DNA of 60,397 nucleotides from JAUIEH01 sp964483375 (GCA_964483375.1 CAZABJ010000007.1:1-60397); one strand, 5' to 3'; shown: positions 50,026 to 59,070, counted from the first letter of the stretch. Numbers and translations: made by a program. The notes: a model not told the origin generated them from the letters alone.

Positions 50026-52598
50026 CCGACTTCGTCATCTGGCCAGGTCCGGACGCGGTCCGAGAGACTGTCGGGGGCAAGGCGGCGAGCCTCGCCGCGC
50101 TGGGCGCTGCGGGATTGCCGCCGCCGGCCTGGTGCGCGGTGTCGCCCGCGGCGTTCCACGCCAGCGTCGACCCCGAGCGCGCCGCTCGAGCGGCGTCCGG
50201 GGACCTTGAGGCGCTGGCGGAGCTCACCCCAAGCGACGCGGTGCGCGACGCGGTTCTCGCCGCCGCCAAACGCCTCTCCCCCGATGGGGCGCCGTTGGCG
50301 GTGCGGTCGAGCGGTGTGGATGAGGACGGGCTGGGCCATTCCTTCGCCGGGCAGTTCGATTCCTTTTTGAACGTGAGCGTTGAGGCGCTGCCGGACCGCC
50401 TCGCCGATGTGTGGCGTTCAGGATTCTCTGACCGGGTTCGCGCCTATCGCGCCGAACGCGACTTGCCCGCCCCCGGCCCTCCCGCGGTTATCCTGCAGCG
50501 CATGGCGAAGGCTGATGCGGCGGGCGTGGCGTTCAGCGTCGATCCGATCACCGGCGACCCCGACATCGCGGTTGTCTCAGCGGTGCCCGGGCTCGCCGAC
50601 AAACTCGTCCATGGCGAGGTGACGGGCGACGATTTCCGCGTCGCCGCCGACGGCGCGGTGCGCGAACGCCGGTTGGCGGGCGATGCGGCGTGCCTCACCG
50701 ACGATCAAGCGCGCGCAGTCGCCGCGCTGGCGCGCACCGCGGAAAGCGCGTTCGGCGCGCCGCAAGACGTGGAATGGGCGATAGAGCAAGGCCGGCTGGT
50801 CGCGCTTCAGGCCCGCCCCATCACGACATTCGCGCTGGGGGGGCTCTCACGCATCCTGTGGGACAACTCAAACATCGTTGAGAGCTATCCCGGCGTCACC
50901 ACGCCCTTGACGTTCACCTTCGCGCGCGGGGCCTATGAGGCCGTTTACCGCCAGCTTGCGCGCGTTCTGGGCGTGTCCCAAAAGCGCGTCGACGAAAACG
51001 CCGCCGTCTTCGCAAACATGATCGGCTTTGTGGACGGGCGGATCTACTACAACCTCGTCAACTGGTACCGCGCGCTTGCGCTCCTGCCCGGCTTTGGTCT
51101 GAACCGGGCCTTCATGGAGCAGATGATGGGCGTGGACCAAGAGCTGCCCGCCGCCATCGCGCGAGAAATCGCTAAAAGGCCGGCCGCATCGGCATGGTCA
51201 AAGATTGCCGGTGGTTTCGCGCTCGCCGGCGCAGCGACGGGCCTGATTTGGGCGCGGCTGCGGCTCAAAGGACGGGTGAGGCGCTTCCACGCTGAGGTGG
51301 ACGCCGCGCTGGAGGGCGGGCCCGACCTCTCCCGCGCGCCCTATGACGCGCTTTTGGCGGAGTATGATCGGCTGTCTGAGGCGCTTCTCAAGCGCTGGAC
51401 GCCGCCCTTGGTCAACGATCTGTGGTGCATGATCGCGTTCGGCGTCGCGAAAAACCGCGCTGCGAAATGGGCGGAAGACGCCGATGGCGGCCGCCTCAAC
51501 GCCGCGCTGGTCGACCAAGGCGGGGTCGTGAGCGCTGAGCCGGTGAAGCTCATCACCGCGATGGCCGCGCTAATCGCCGACCGCCCCGACCTCCAAGCCG
51601 CGCTCGCCGAGGCCGACCCGGAGACGGTCGCACATGCGCTGGACACAGCCCCGGAACTCCAAACCGCGCTGCAAGCGTATCTGGCGAAATTCGGCGACCG
51701 CTGCGCTGCGGAGCTTAAGCTGGAAGTTGCGACCCTGCATGAGGACCCCGGGAGCCTCTACCGCGCCGTCGCCGCAGCGGCGGCCGCCCCGCCGCGCGCC
51801 GCAGAGGCGGGGAACGGCGAGGACGCCCTGGCCGACTTGCTCGCCCCGGTGAAGAACCCGTTCTCCCGACAGGTGCTGCGCAGCGCCGCCAAAGCCGCCG
51901 CGGCGCGCATTCGCGATCGGGAGAACATGCGGTTCGAGCGCACCCGCGTGTTCGGCCGCGTGCGGCGCATTTTCCTGGCTATGGGCGAACGCTTGGAGGC
52001 GGCGGGGCGACTGGACGCCGGACGCGACGTCTTTTTCCTCACCCTTGATGAATTGCGCGGCGCCGCTGACGGCTCCTATCCCGCTGCGGAACTCGCTGGG
52101 CTGGCGCGCGCCCGGCGCGAGGCGTGTGACGCGCAACGCCGCGCAACCGCCCCGCCGCGCCGGTTTGAGAGCGTGGGCGCCCTCAGATTGGCGGTGTATG
52201 CGCCGGTTCTCGGCGGGGCGCCCCCAGAGATCGAGGATGTCGGAGCCGGCGCGCGGAAGGGGCTCGGCTGCTGCCCCGGGGTGGTGACGGGTCGGGCCCG
52301 GGTGGTGACCGATCCCGCCGGCGTGGCGCTTGCGCCAGGCGACATCTTGGTGGCGGCGTTCACCGATCCCGGTTGGGTCACCTTATTCGCCCAAGCCAGC
52401 GGCCTGGTCGTCGAACGCGGCTCCATGCTCTCCCATTCCGCCATCGTTGCGCGGGAGATCGGCCTGCCCGCGGTGATCGGCCTCACCGACGCCTGCGCCT
52501 GGATTGAAGACGGCGAGATCATCGAAATCGACGGCGCAACGGGAATCGTCCGCAAGCCCGAGGAGGCCGTCGCCGCAGCGCCGGAAGCTGCTGCATGA
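50022..52598 (+). CDS. PEP-utilising-type dikinase with rifampin-phosphotransferase architecture
   Basis: The 858-residue protein has an N-terminal ATP-grasp domain (about 1-275): VGGKAASLAALGAAGLPPP, LAVRSSGVDEDGLGHSFAGQ and DVEWAIEQGRLVALQARPIT. A large central domain follows (about 280-740, starting LWDNSNIVESYPGVTTPLTF). The C-terminal swivelling domain (about 760-845) has the phosphohistidine in ERGSMLSHSAIVAREIGLPA (His805). There is no PEP-binding barrel, so it is not PEP synthase. The order matches rifampin phosphotransferase, which uses ATP to phosphorylate a small-molecule hydroxyl with release of AMP and phosphate. The substrate probably binds the central domain. It overlaps both neighbours by 4 bases. 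Confidence 0.85.
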   Translation: MTDFVIWPGPDAVRETVGGKAASLAALGAAGLPPPAWCAVSPAAFHASVDPERAARAASGDLEALAELTPSDAVRDAVLAAAKRLSPDGAPLAVRSSGVDEDGLGHSFAGQFDSFLNVSVEALPDRLADVWRSGFSDRVRAYRAERDLPAPGPPAVILQRMAKADAAGVAFSVDPITGDPDIAVVSAVPGLADKLVHGEVTGDDFRVAADGAVRERRLAGDAACLTDDQARAVAALARTAESAFGAPQDVEWAIEQGRLVALQARPITTFALGGLSRILWDNSNIVESYPGVTTPLTFTFARGAYEAVYRQLARVLGVSQKRVDENAAVFANMIGFVDGRIYYNLVNWYRALALLPGFGLNRAFMEQMMGVDQELPAAIAREIAKRPAASAWSKIAGGFALAGAATGLIWARLRLKGRVRRFHAEVDAALEGGPDLSRAPYDALLAEYDRLSEALLKRWTPPLVNDLWCMIAFGVAKNRAAKWAEDADGGRLNAALVDQGGVVSAEPVKLITAMAALIADRPDLQAALAEADPETVAHALDTAPELQTALQAYLAKFGDRCAAELKLEVATLHEDPGSLYRAVAAAAAAPPRAAEAGNGEDALADLLAPVKNPFSRQVLRSAAKAAAARIRDRENMRFERTRVFGRVRRIFLAMGERLEAAGRLDAGRDVFFLTLDELRGAADGSYPAAELAGLARARREACDAQRRATAPPRRFESVGALRLAVYAPVLGGAPPEIEDVGAGARKGLGCCPGVVTGRARVVTDPAGVALAPGDILVAAFTDPGWVTLFAQASGLVVERGSMLSHSAIVAREIGLPAVIGLTDACAWIEDGEIIEIDGATGIVRKPEEAVAAAPEAAA

Positions 52599-53737
52599 AC
52601 CAAAGCGCCGCCCCCGCCGAGAACGCGCCCGAGGACATCTCCGCCCGCGCGAGCTTCGACCGCGTTCGCTATGCGATGTGTTGGGAGGACGCCGACATCC
52701 TGCTTGAGGCGCTGGACATCCAGCCCGGCGACGCCTGCGTGTCGATCGCCTCAGCCGGGGACAACGCGTTTGCGATGCTCACCGCCGACCCCGCACGCGT
52801 CCTCGCCGTCGATCTCTCCCGTCCTCAACTCGCCTGCGTCGACTTGCGTCAAGCCGCCTATCAGGCGCTGGACCATGCCGCCTTCCTGGAGCTCTACGGC
52901 GCGCGCGCCAGCGCGCGCCGCGCCGCGCTTTACGACGCTTGCCGTCCGCTCATGCGAGAGGATGAACACCGCGCGTTTTGGGACGCTCAGAGAGGCCTTC
53001 TTGAGAAGTCCGGCTTTGGCCCGCTGGGCAAGTTCGAAAGCTATTTTCGGCATTTCCGCCGCTATGCGCTGCCGCTCGTGCATGGCGGAGGAACCGTCGA
53101 CGCGCTGTTCACGCCGCGCGACCGCGGTTCGCGTGGCGCATTCTACCACACACAGTGGGCGAGCTGGCGGTGGCGGCTGATGTTCGCGGTGTTTTTCTCC
53201 CGCCCCGTCATGGGGTTGTTGGGTCGGGACAAAGCGTTTTTCGACCATGTGGAAGGCGGACCCGCGGCGCATTTGACCGAGCGGACCCGGCACGCGCTCG
53301 TCGAGCTTGAGCCCTGGGAGAACCCCTATCTCCACTGGATCCTCAAAGGGACGTTCGGGGACGCTTTGCCCTTGGCGCTCCGCCCAGCGCACTTTGATGC
53401 GATCCGCACCCGGGTGAACCGTCTTGAATGGCGTCTGAGCGCACTGGAAACCGCGACCGAGGATCTCGCAGCGGAAGGCGTCAGGCCCTCTCGCTTCAAT
53501 CTCTCCGACATTTTTGAGTATATGAGCCCCGAAGCGGCCGGCGATCTCTTGGAACGGCTCGCCCATGCCGGCGCCCCGGGCGGTCGGTTGGCCTATTGGA
53601 ACATGATGGCGCCGCGCCGCAGACCTGAACGCCTCGCCGAGCTTCTCATCCCGCAGACCGACTTCGCTGAACGCCTGCACGCCCAAGACAAAGCGTTCTT
53701 CTACTCCGCCTTCGTCGTTGAGGAGATCGCCCGGTGA
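52595..53737 (+). CDS. DUF3419 (BtaA-like) aminocarboxypropyl transferase homologue
   Basis: The 380-residue protein belongs to DUF3419, the family of BtaA, which transfers the 3-amino-3-carboxypropyl group of SAM to diacylglycerol in betaine-lipid synthesis. Visible elements are RVRYAMCWEDADILLEAL near the start, the SAM site CVSIASAGDNAFAMLTADP, LAVDLSRPQLACVDLRQAAY and FNLSDIFEYMSPEAAGDLL. No BtaB methyltransferase is next to it, so the final product may differ from the classical DGTS lipid. ATG 52595 overlaps the dikinase stop. Confidence 0.85.
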   Translation: MNQSAAPAENAPEDISARASFDRVRYAMCWEDADILLEALDIQPGDACVSIASAGDNAFAMLTADPARVLAVDLSRPQLACVDLRQAAYQALDHAAFLELYGARASARRAALYDACRPLMREDEHRAFWDAQRGLLEKSGFGPLGKFESYFRHFRRYALPLVHGGGTVDALFTPRDRGSRGAFYHTQWASWRWRLMFAVFFSRPVMGLLGRDKAFFDHVEGGPAAHLTERTRHALVELEPWENPYLHWILKGTFGDALPLALRPAHFDAIRTRVNRLEWRLSALETATEDLAAEGVRPSRFNLSDIFEYMSPEAAGDLLERLAHAGAPGGRLAYWNMMAPRRRPERLAELLIPQTDFAERLHAQDKAFFYSAFVVEEIAR

Positions 53738-55098
53738 GCCCATGGCTGGCCGTCCTCGGCGTGGCGGGCGGTTTCGCTCTTGCGAGCGTCGCGCTCAGCC
53801 GGCTCGCCGCCGCCCAAATCCTTCACCCCGAGGTGGCGCGCAAGGGGCTGCATGTGGCCATGGGCCTCGCGGCTCTCACGTTCCCTTGGCTCTTCCCGGA
53901 CTGGCGGTGGTTCGCGCTCGCCTTCGGCGCCGTCGTCGCGGGGCTCTTCCTCATGCGCTTCACCCCGCGCTTGCTCGCCGGCGCGGGAGGCGCGCTGCAT
54001 GGGGTGAAACGCGCGGGCTCATCGTTTGGGGAGTTCGGTTTCGCCGCCGCGGTCGCAGGGCTTTACTTCTTTGCACGCGAGGAGCCGGCGCTCTACGTAG
54101 CGCCGCTTCTCGTGCTGACTTTGGCCGACGCGACGGCCGCGCTGTCGGGGGTCTTTTACGGCAAGGCGCGCTATGACGCGCCGCATGGCGGGGAAAAGAG
54201 CTGGGAAGGCTCAGTCGTCTTCTTTTTCGTCTCGTTCTTGGCCGTGCACATCCCGCTGCTTTTGATGACGGACATGTCTGATGCGGGCACGTTGTCGGTG
54301 GCGCTTGTGCTCGCGCTTTTGGCCACGGCGACCGAGGGCGCGTCTTGGGACGGGCTTGACAATCTCTTCTTGCCGCTGGTGCTCGCCCTGCATCTGCAGG
54401 GCTTTCTCGATGTAGGCCGGCTCCCCGGCGAGCCCTTTATCGGCTTTTACGCCGCGACCATTCTGACCGCGCTCATCGGGCTCGCTTGGCTTCTAGGTCG
54501 CACGGAAAGCCTGCGCACCGACGCGCTGATGGCCATGGTGGTGTTCGGCTACACATTTTATGTCGGCGGCGGGGGCCCATTGGTCGCGGCCTCTTTGGCT
54601 TTGGTGGCGGGGTGGCTTGTTTGCGTCCACGCCCGTCCCGCCCTTGGCCGCTCCCCCCCCGACGCCATCGCCGTCGCAGTCGTCGCCGCACCTGCCGCGT
54701 TCGCGGTGTTCTTGGCCAGCCAAGCCATGGCGATCGACGTGTTTTTGACGGGCGGCCTAGCCTTTTCGACCAGCCTGGGGTTGTTGCTGGGCTCGACATT
54801 CGCCGCCGATCGCGAACGCTCCGGCCTCGCCTTCATCCATGGCGCAGCCTGGGGCGTGGGTGGTGCGGGCGTGATTGCGCTCGCCATCGGGCTGTCGATG
54901 ATTATGCAGGGCATGCCCGCTGAGTTCCGTGTCGCGCCAGCCCTCTTGGCGGCCGGAGCGCTGGGCGGCGCGATCGGCGCGGATCGCGGCGCGAAGCGGG
55001 CGAGGATCGAGCGCTTCGCCTCCCACCTTGTGTTGGGCGCCGCCGCGGTGGCGATCGGCGTTCTCCTCAGCCACCTGCCCACGGCGACCCCCGGATGA
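53734..55098 (+). CDS. Dolichol/phytol kinase-like membrane protein with extra C-terminal membrane domain
   Basis: The 454-residue polytopic protein starts at GTG 53734. Its first half (about 1-240) has the features of the SEC59/VTE5-type kinases that phosphorylate prenols with CTP: HPEVARKGLHVAMGLAALT, LADATAALSGVFYGKARY, GGEKSWEGSVVFFFVSF and TEGASWDGLDNLFLPLVL. The second half (about 245-454) adds six or more membrane segments resembling the DUF92-like family. Known phytol kinases lack this half. It could phosphorylate a prenol or transfer a cytidylyl group in the pathway. It overlaps both neighbours by 4 bases. Confidence 0.75.
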   Translation: MSPWLAVLGVAGGFALASVALSRLAAAQILHPEVARKGLHVAMGLAALTFPWLFPDWRWFALAFGAVVAGLFLMRFTPRLLAGAGGALHGVKRAGSSFGEFGFAAAVAGLYFFAREEPALYVAPLLVLTLADATAALSGVFYGKARYDAPHGGEKSWEGSVVFFFVSFLAVHIPLLLMTDMSDAGTLSVALVLALLATATEGASWDGLDNLFLPLVLALHLQGFLDVGRLPGEPFIGFYAATILTALIGLAWLLGRTESLRTDALMAMVVFGYTFYVGGGGPLVAASLALVAGWLVCVHARPALGRSPPDAIAVAVVAAPAAFAVFLASQAMAIDVFLTGGLAFSTSLGLLLGSTFAADRERSGLAFIHGAAWGVGGAGVIALAIGLSMIMQGMPAEFRVAPALLAAGALGGAIGADRGAKRARIERFASHLVLGAAAVAIGVLLSHLPTATPG

Positions 55099-56039
55099 CA
55101 ATGCTTGTTCCCTGGACAGACGATCTCCCGCTGAGCGAGGGTTTGCCGAGCTATCCCGCCCAGGATGCTGAGTTGGAGCGCCCCGCGCGGCGCGTCGCGC
55201 TCACCAACCCCAGCGGCGGACCGGCGCTTGCGGCCGCCGCTCTGTGGAGGCCCGACGCGATGCGCGACCCCGACGGACGGCCCGTGGCGCGCATCGGCCG
55301 GTTCAGCGCGGTTTCTCGCCAGGCAGGCGCTGCGCTCCTGGCGCAAGTCTGCGACACGCTCGCCGCCGAAGGCGCCAAGCGGGTCGTCGGGCCCATGAAC
55401 GGTTCGACGTGGTTCCGCTACCGTTTGGCGGACGCGCCTCTCTCTCAAACCGGATTTCCCGGCGAACCGCCCTTTGAGCCGCATATGAGCGAGGCGTTCG
55501 CCGAGGCGGGCTTCACACTTTGCGAGCGCTATGTGTCGGTCGCCACGGACCGACGGCCCACGCCAGGTCAGGCTGACGTCGCCGCCGCGGCCGCGGGCGT
55601 GGCGCTCACCAGTGTTGCGCCCGACACCTTCGATGCGGCGCTTGATGACATTTGGGCCGTCGCATCCGCCGCGTTCGTCAAGGCGCCCTATTTTCAGCCT
55701 CTTAGGCGGGCGGCTTTCGACACGCTCTACGCGCCCGCCCGCCTCGCCGTGGGGGCCGGCGCCACAGCGCTCGCTCATATGAACAGCGCGCCGGTGGGGT
55801 TCATGTTCGCATTTCCCTGGGGAGATACGCTCGTCGCCAAGACACTCGCCGTCGCGCCAGGCTATGAGGGCGGGGGCGTCGGCGCCGCCCTCACGCTGCG
55901 CGCGCTGGAGGACGCCGCACGGCTTGGGCTGTCGCGCACCGTTTTTGCGACCATGCACGCGGATAATCTCTCCGCGCAGTGGTCTGGCGAGCGCGGCGCC
56001 GTAATCGCGCGATACGCCCTGTTTGGACGTGACTTATGA
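55095..56039 (+). CDS. GNAT family N-acyltransferase
   Basis: The 314-residue protein shows RIGRFSAVSRQAGAALLAQV and GPMNGSTWFRYRLAD in the first half, and the GNAT acetyl-CoA segment VAKTLAVAPGYEGGGVGAAL with LTLRALEDAARLGLSRTVFA in the second. The wording is that of a divided two-GNAT-like protein in which only the C-terminal half keeps the Q/RxxGxG/A-like loop (YEGGGVGAA). The acceptor substrate is unknown. In this operon it could acylate an amino group introduced by the BtaA-like enzyme; that is inference only. Confidence 0.75.
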   Translation: MTMLVPWTDDLPLSEGLPSYPAQDAELERPARRVALTNPSGGPALAAAALWRPDAMRDPDGRPVARIGRFSAVSRQAGAALLAQVCDTLAAEGAKRVVGPMNGSTWFRYRLADAPLSQTGFPGEPPFEPHMSEAFAEAGFTLCERYVSVATDRRPTPGQADVAAAAAGVALTSVAPDTFDAALDDIWAVASAAFVKAPYFQPLRRAAFDTLYAPARLAVGAGATALAHMNSAPVGFMFAFPWGDTLVAKTLAVAPGYEGGGVGAALTLRALEDAARLGLSRTVFATMHADNLSAQWSGERGAVIARYALFGRDL

Positions 56040-57619
56040 GCGACAGCGCCAATCTCGCCGCCCGTTTCCTCGATCACGCCCAATCAGCGCCGGGTCGTCC
56101 CGCGCTGATTTGGGGGCTTGGCGGCGGCCGCGGATCCATGACCTACGCCGAGCTCGAAACCCGGTCGGCGCGCGCGGCCGCGCGCTTGCGACGGGCGGGC
56201 GTTTCGGCTGGGGACCGGGTGTTGGTGCTGCAATCCATGTCGCCTGCACTCTATGTCGCGCTTGTCGCGGTCTTCCGCGTCGGGGCCGTCGCGGTCTTTC
56301 CCGACCCGCAATCCCTGCGCAAAACCATCGCTGAGGCGGCGACGCGCTTGCCGCCGCGAGCCGTTTTAGGCTCCTCCGCGGCGATGCTTCTGCGCTGGAC
56401 GACGCCGCGGCTATGGAGCGCAAAAGCCCTGCAGACCGAGGGCGCGCTTCCCTTGGCCCCAAGACTGTCGACAAACAACGACGCCTTCCCCGGCGTCGCG
56501 CCCTTGACCGCCGACGCCCCAGCGCTCGCGACGTTCACCTCCGGCTCCACGGGCGCGCCGAAAGCGCTTGTACGGACGCATGGCCTGTTAGGCGCGCAAC
56601 AAGACGCGGTGGCTCGCGGGCTTGGTCTGGCGCCCGGCCAAACCTGGCTTTGCACCCTGCCGGTGTTTCCCCTTTCCATTCTCGCCGGCGGGGCGACGGC
56701 GGTCCTGCCAGCCGCAGACGTGCGCGAGCCTGCGTCATGCGAGGTCGAACCGCTGCTCGATCAAATCGCAGCCGAACAAGCCGACGGCGTGATCGCTTCG
56801 CCGTCTCTCGGCGCGCGGCTCGCGCTGACCGCAGACGAAACGGAAGCTCGACTTGCGGGATTGTCCCGCGTGTTTCTCGGCGGTGGGCCGGTGTTTTCTG
56901 ACATGGCGGGGGTCTGGCGGCGCGCCGCGCCTGAGGCCGAACTCAATATCGCGTATGGATCCAGCGAAGCCGAACCCATCGCCCATCGCGCGGTCGTGGG
57001 TTATGACGACGAGGCCGCCGCCGTCGCTTCAGCGGGCGGGGGCCTGTTGGTCGGGGCCGCCACGCCGGAAACCCGGCTCAAAGTCATCATGGACCGTTGG
57101 GGCGAACCGCTCGGCCCCATGAGCGCGGCGGCGTTCGCAAAAATCGCCTGCGAACCGGGCGAGCCCGGCGAAATCGTCGTGAGCGGCGACCATGTGTTGC
57201 CCGGCTATCTTGACGGGCAAGGCGATGCGGAGACCCGCATCCACGTGGACGAAACGATTTGGTTCCGGACCGGCGACGCCGGGGTCTTGGACGCAAAAGG
57301 CCGGCTTCTGCTCTTAGGGCGCTGCGCGGCGAAACTGCCGGGGCCCGGCGGACGGTCGGTCTATCCCCTTCAATTGGAAGCCGCCGCCCGCGCGCTTGTC
57401 CCCCACGCCAAACTGGCCGCGCTGCAAGGCCCTGACGGACGCCTTTACATGATTTGCGAGGGGGTGGACGAAGCGGCGCGCGGGACCTTGCGCGAGGCGC
57501 TGCGTCCCCTTGGCGTGGATGAGATCATAGATTGCCCGGTTCCCATGGACCGCCGGCACGGCTCAAAGGTCGACTATCCGCGTGCGCGGACCGCATTGAG
57601 GGCGTATCTGTCGGCCTGA
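56036..57619 (+). CDS. AMP-forming ligase (acyl-CoA synthetase/OleC-like)
   Basis: The 527-residue adenylate-forming enzyme has the AMP-binding core TFTSGSTGAPKALVRTHG, the A5 motif NIAYGSSEAEPIAHRA, WFRTGDAGVLDAKGRLLLLG and the C-terminal Lys region PMDRRHGSKVDYPRA. It activates a carboxylate as acyl-AMP and passes it to CoA or another acceptor. The HGSKVDYPR tail is reminiscent of OleC-like beta-lactone synthetases and ElbD-type proteins, which I cannot confirm. It is the last gene of the seven-gene unit, and the gene after it starts 32 bases later. Confidence 0.85.
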   Translation: MSDSANLAARFLDHAQSAPGRPALIWGLGGGRGSMTYAELETRSARAAARLRRAGVSAGDRVLVLQSMSPALYVALVAVFRVGAVAVFPDPQSLRKTIAEAATRLPPRAVLGSSAAMLLRWTTPRLWSAKALQTEGALPLAPRLSTNNDAFPGVAPLTADAPALATFTSGSTGAPKALVRTHGLLGAQQDAVARGLGLAPGQTWLCTLPVFPLSILAGGATAVLPAADVREPASCEVEPLLDQIAAEQADGVIASPSLGARLALTADETEARLAGLSRVFLGGGPVFSDMAGVWRRAAPEAELNIAYGSSEAEPIAHRAVVGYDDEAAAVASAGGGLLVGAATPETRLKVIMDRWGEPLGPMSAAAFAKIACEPGEPGEIVVSGDHVLPGYLDGQGDAETRIHVDETIWFRTGDAGVLDAKGRLLLLGRCAAKLPGPGGRSVYPLQLEAAARALVPHAKLAALQGPDGRLYMICEGVDEAARGTLREALRPLGVDEIIDCPVPMDRRHGSKVDYPRARTALRAYLSA

Positions 57620-57650
57620 CAGTGAAATCGTGAGAGCGAGGGCCGTGACG

Positions 57651-58676
57651 ATGCGCGCGGAGAGTTTGAGCGCCGATGCGCAAATCGTCGTGGCGGGGGC
57701 AGGCGCCATCGGCGTCTATGTGGGCGGAAAGGCCCTCGCGGAGGGCCGACGGGTCGCCTTTCTCGGTCGTGACCGCTTCGTGGCGGCGGCGCGCAGCGGC
57801 GGGGTGACCGTCCTTGATCCCGACGGCCTCAAAGCCCACACGCCCGCTTCAGAGGTCGACGCCAACTCCGATCCCGCCATTCTCTCGGGCGCGGATGTCA
57901 TTCTGGTCGCCGTGCGCAGCAACGATACCGACGAGATGGCCGCCCTCATTCGGGCGAACGCCAATCCCAATGCGACCGTGGTCAGTCTGCAAAACGGCGT
58001 CCGCAACAAGGCGCGGCTCGTCGATGCGCTCGCCGGCTGGGACGTGCGCGGCGGCATGGTGCCCTACAATGTGGTGCTGGAGGGCCCCGCGACGGCGAAA
58101 CGCGCCACGACCGGCGCCACGGTGGTGGAGACTGGCCCGCGGTCAGGCCTCGCTGCGCTGTTGGACGCGCCCGGCGCGCCAGCGCGCGAAGTCGCCGACA
58201 TAGCCCCCATCCAATGGGGCAAACTCCTGTTAAACCTCAACAACGCGCTTAACGCTCTGTCGGGATTGCCCCTGGTCGAGCAACTCGGCGATCCCCAGTG
58301 GCGCAGGGTGTTGGCGGACAATCAGACCGAAGCCCTTGGGCTTCTCAAGCGTGCGGGACTACGGCCGACTTCGGCGGTCAAAGGGGCGCCCCCAACGCTG
58401 ATGCCGCATATTTTGCGGCTGCCCACCCCGCTGTTCCGCCGCATCGCAGCAGCCATGTTCCGCATCGCGCCCGATGCTCGGTCGTCCATGCAGACTCATC
58501 TGGAAAAGCGCCAAACCACCGAAATAGACGATCTGCAGGGCGAGATTGTCCGTCTCGCCGAGACGCTTGGGCTGGATGCGCCCATCAGCCGGCGCGTGGT
58601 CGCGGCCATCTCTGCAGCGGAAGCCGCCCAACAAGGTCCGCCGCGCCTGTCCCCAGAGACGCTCAAAGGCGCCTGA
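57651..58676 (+). CDS. 2-dehydropantoate 2-reductase-like protein
   Basis: The 341-residue protein has an N-terminal Rossmann domain (IVVAGAGAIGVYVGGKALAE), NGVRNKARLVDAL in the middle and a C-terminal helical domain with IQWGKLLLNLNNALNAL, which holds the catalytic Lys and Asn of the PanE/ApbA fold. PanE reduces ketopantoate to pantoate with NADPH in CoA synthesis, but many paralogues act on other keto acids. ATG 57651 has GAGGG 8 bases upstream. It may be cotranscribed with the upstream operon, although the spacing is looser. Confidence 0.85.
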   Translation: MRAESLSADAQIVVAGAGAIGVYVGGKALAEGRRVAFLGRDRFVAAARSGGVTVLDPDGLKAHTPASEVDANSDPAILSGADVILVAVRSNDTDEMAALIRANANPNATVVSLQNGVRNKARLVDALAGWDVRGGMVPYNVVLEGPATAKRATTGATVVETGPRSGLAALLDAPGAPAREVADIAPIQWGKLLLNLNNALNALSGLPLVEQLGDPQWRRVLADNQTEALGLLKRAGLRPTSAVKGAPPTLMPHILRLPTPLFRRIAAAMFRIAPDARSSMQTHLEKRQTTEIDDLQGEIVRLAETLGLDAPISRRVVAAISAAEAAQQGPPRLSPETLKGA

Positions 58677-58740
58677 CGGCGACGGGGCGGGCCGGACGGC
58701 GCGCCTTTATGCGCTCCATCCGACCGGCCTCGGCGTCAAA

Positions 58741-59070
58741 TCAGCGCGATGCGAGGCGACCAAACGCGGTGCGGCGACCGTGCTGGTCGTCGTAAACCGC
58801 ATACACGGTCGGCGCATCGATTTGAGCGACCGCGCGCGCCATCGTGTTGCGCATGCAAGACCGCATCGCGCGCTGATAACGCTGGCGGCCGTTTTCCCGA
58901 CGGCAGAGGTCTTCCACCATTTCGGCGAGCTCGAAATAAACCCGCTCCGCTTCGGCGATATCAACCAAGGCATCGCGGTCAAAAGAGAACCCGCTGCGTT
59001 CGGGCTCGTTAGCTTGGACGGCGGCGGACGCGAACAGGGCGCATGCTGCGCCAAGGAAGAGCTTCTTCAT
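58741..59070 (-). CDS. UrcA family secreted protein
   Basis: The 109-residue protein has a signal peptide (KKLFLGAACALFASAAVQAN) and a mature part with two spaced Cys (MVEDLCRRENG and RAMRSCMRNTMARAVAQID), the pattern of the UrcA family of small alphaproteobacterial secreted proteins. Function is unknown. I chose the ATG at 59070 because AAGGGG lies 6 bases upstream; the ATG two codons earlier is too close. It stands alone between the PanE-like and acyl-CoA dehydrogenase genes. Confidence 0.75.
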   Translation of the reverse strand: MKKLFLGAACALFASAAVQANEPERSGFSFDRDALVDIAEAERVYFELAEMVEDLCRRENGRQRYQRAMRSCMRNTMARAVAQIDAPTVYAVYDDQHGRRTAFGRLASR

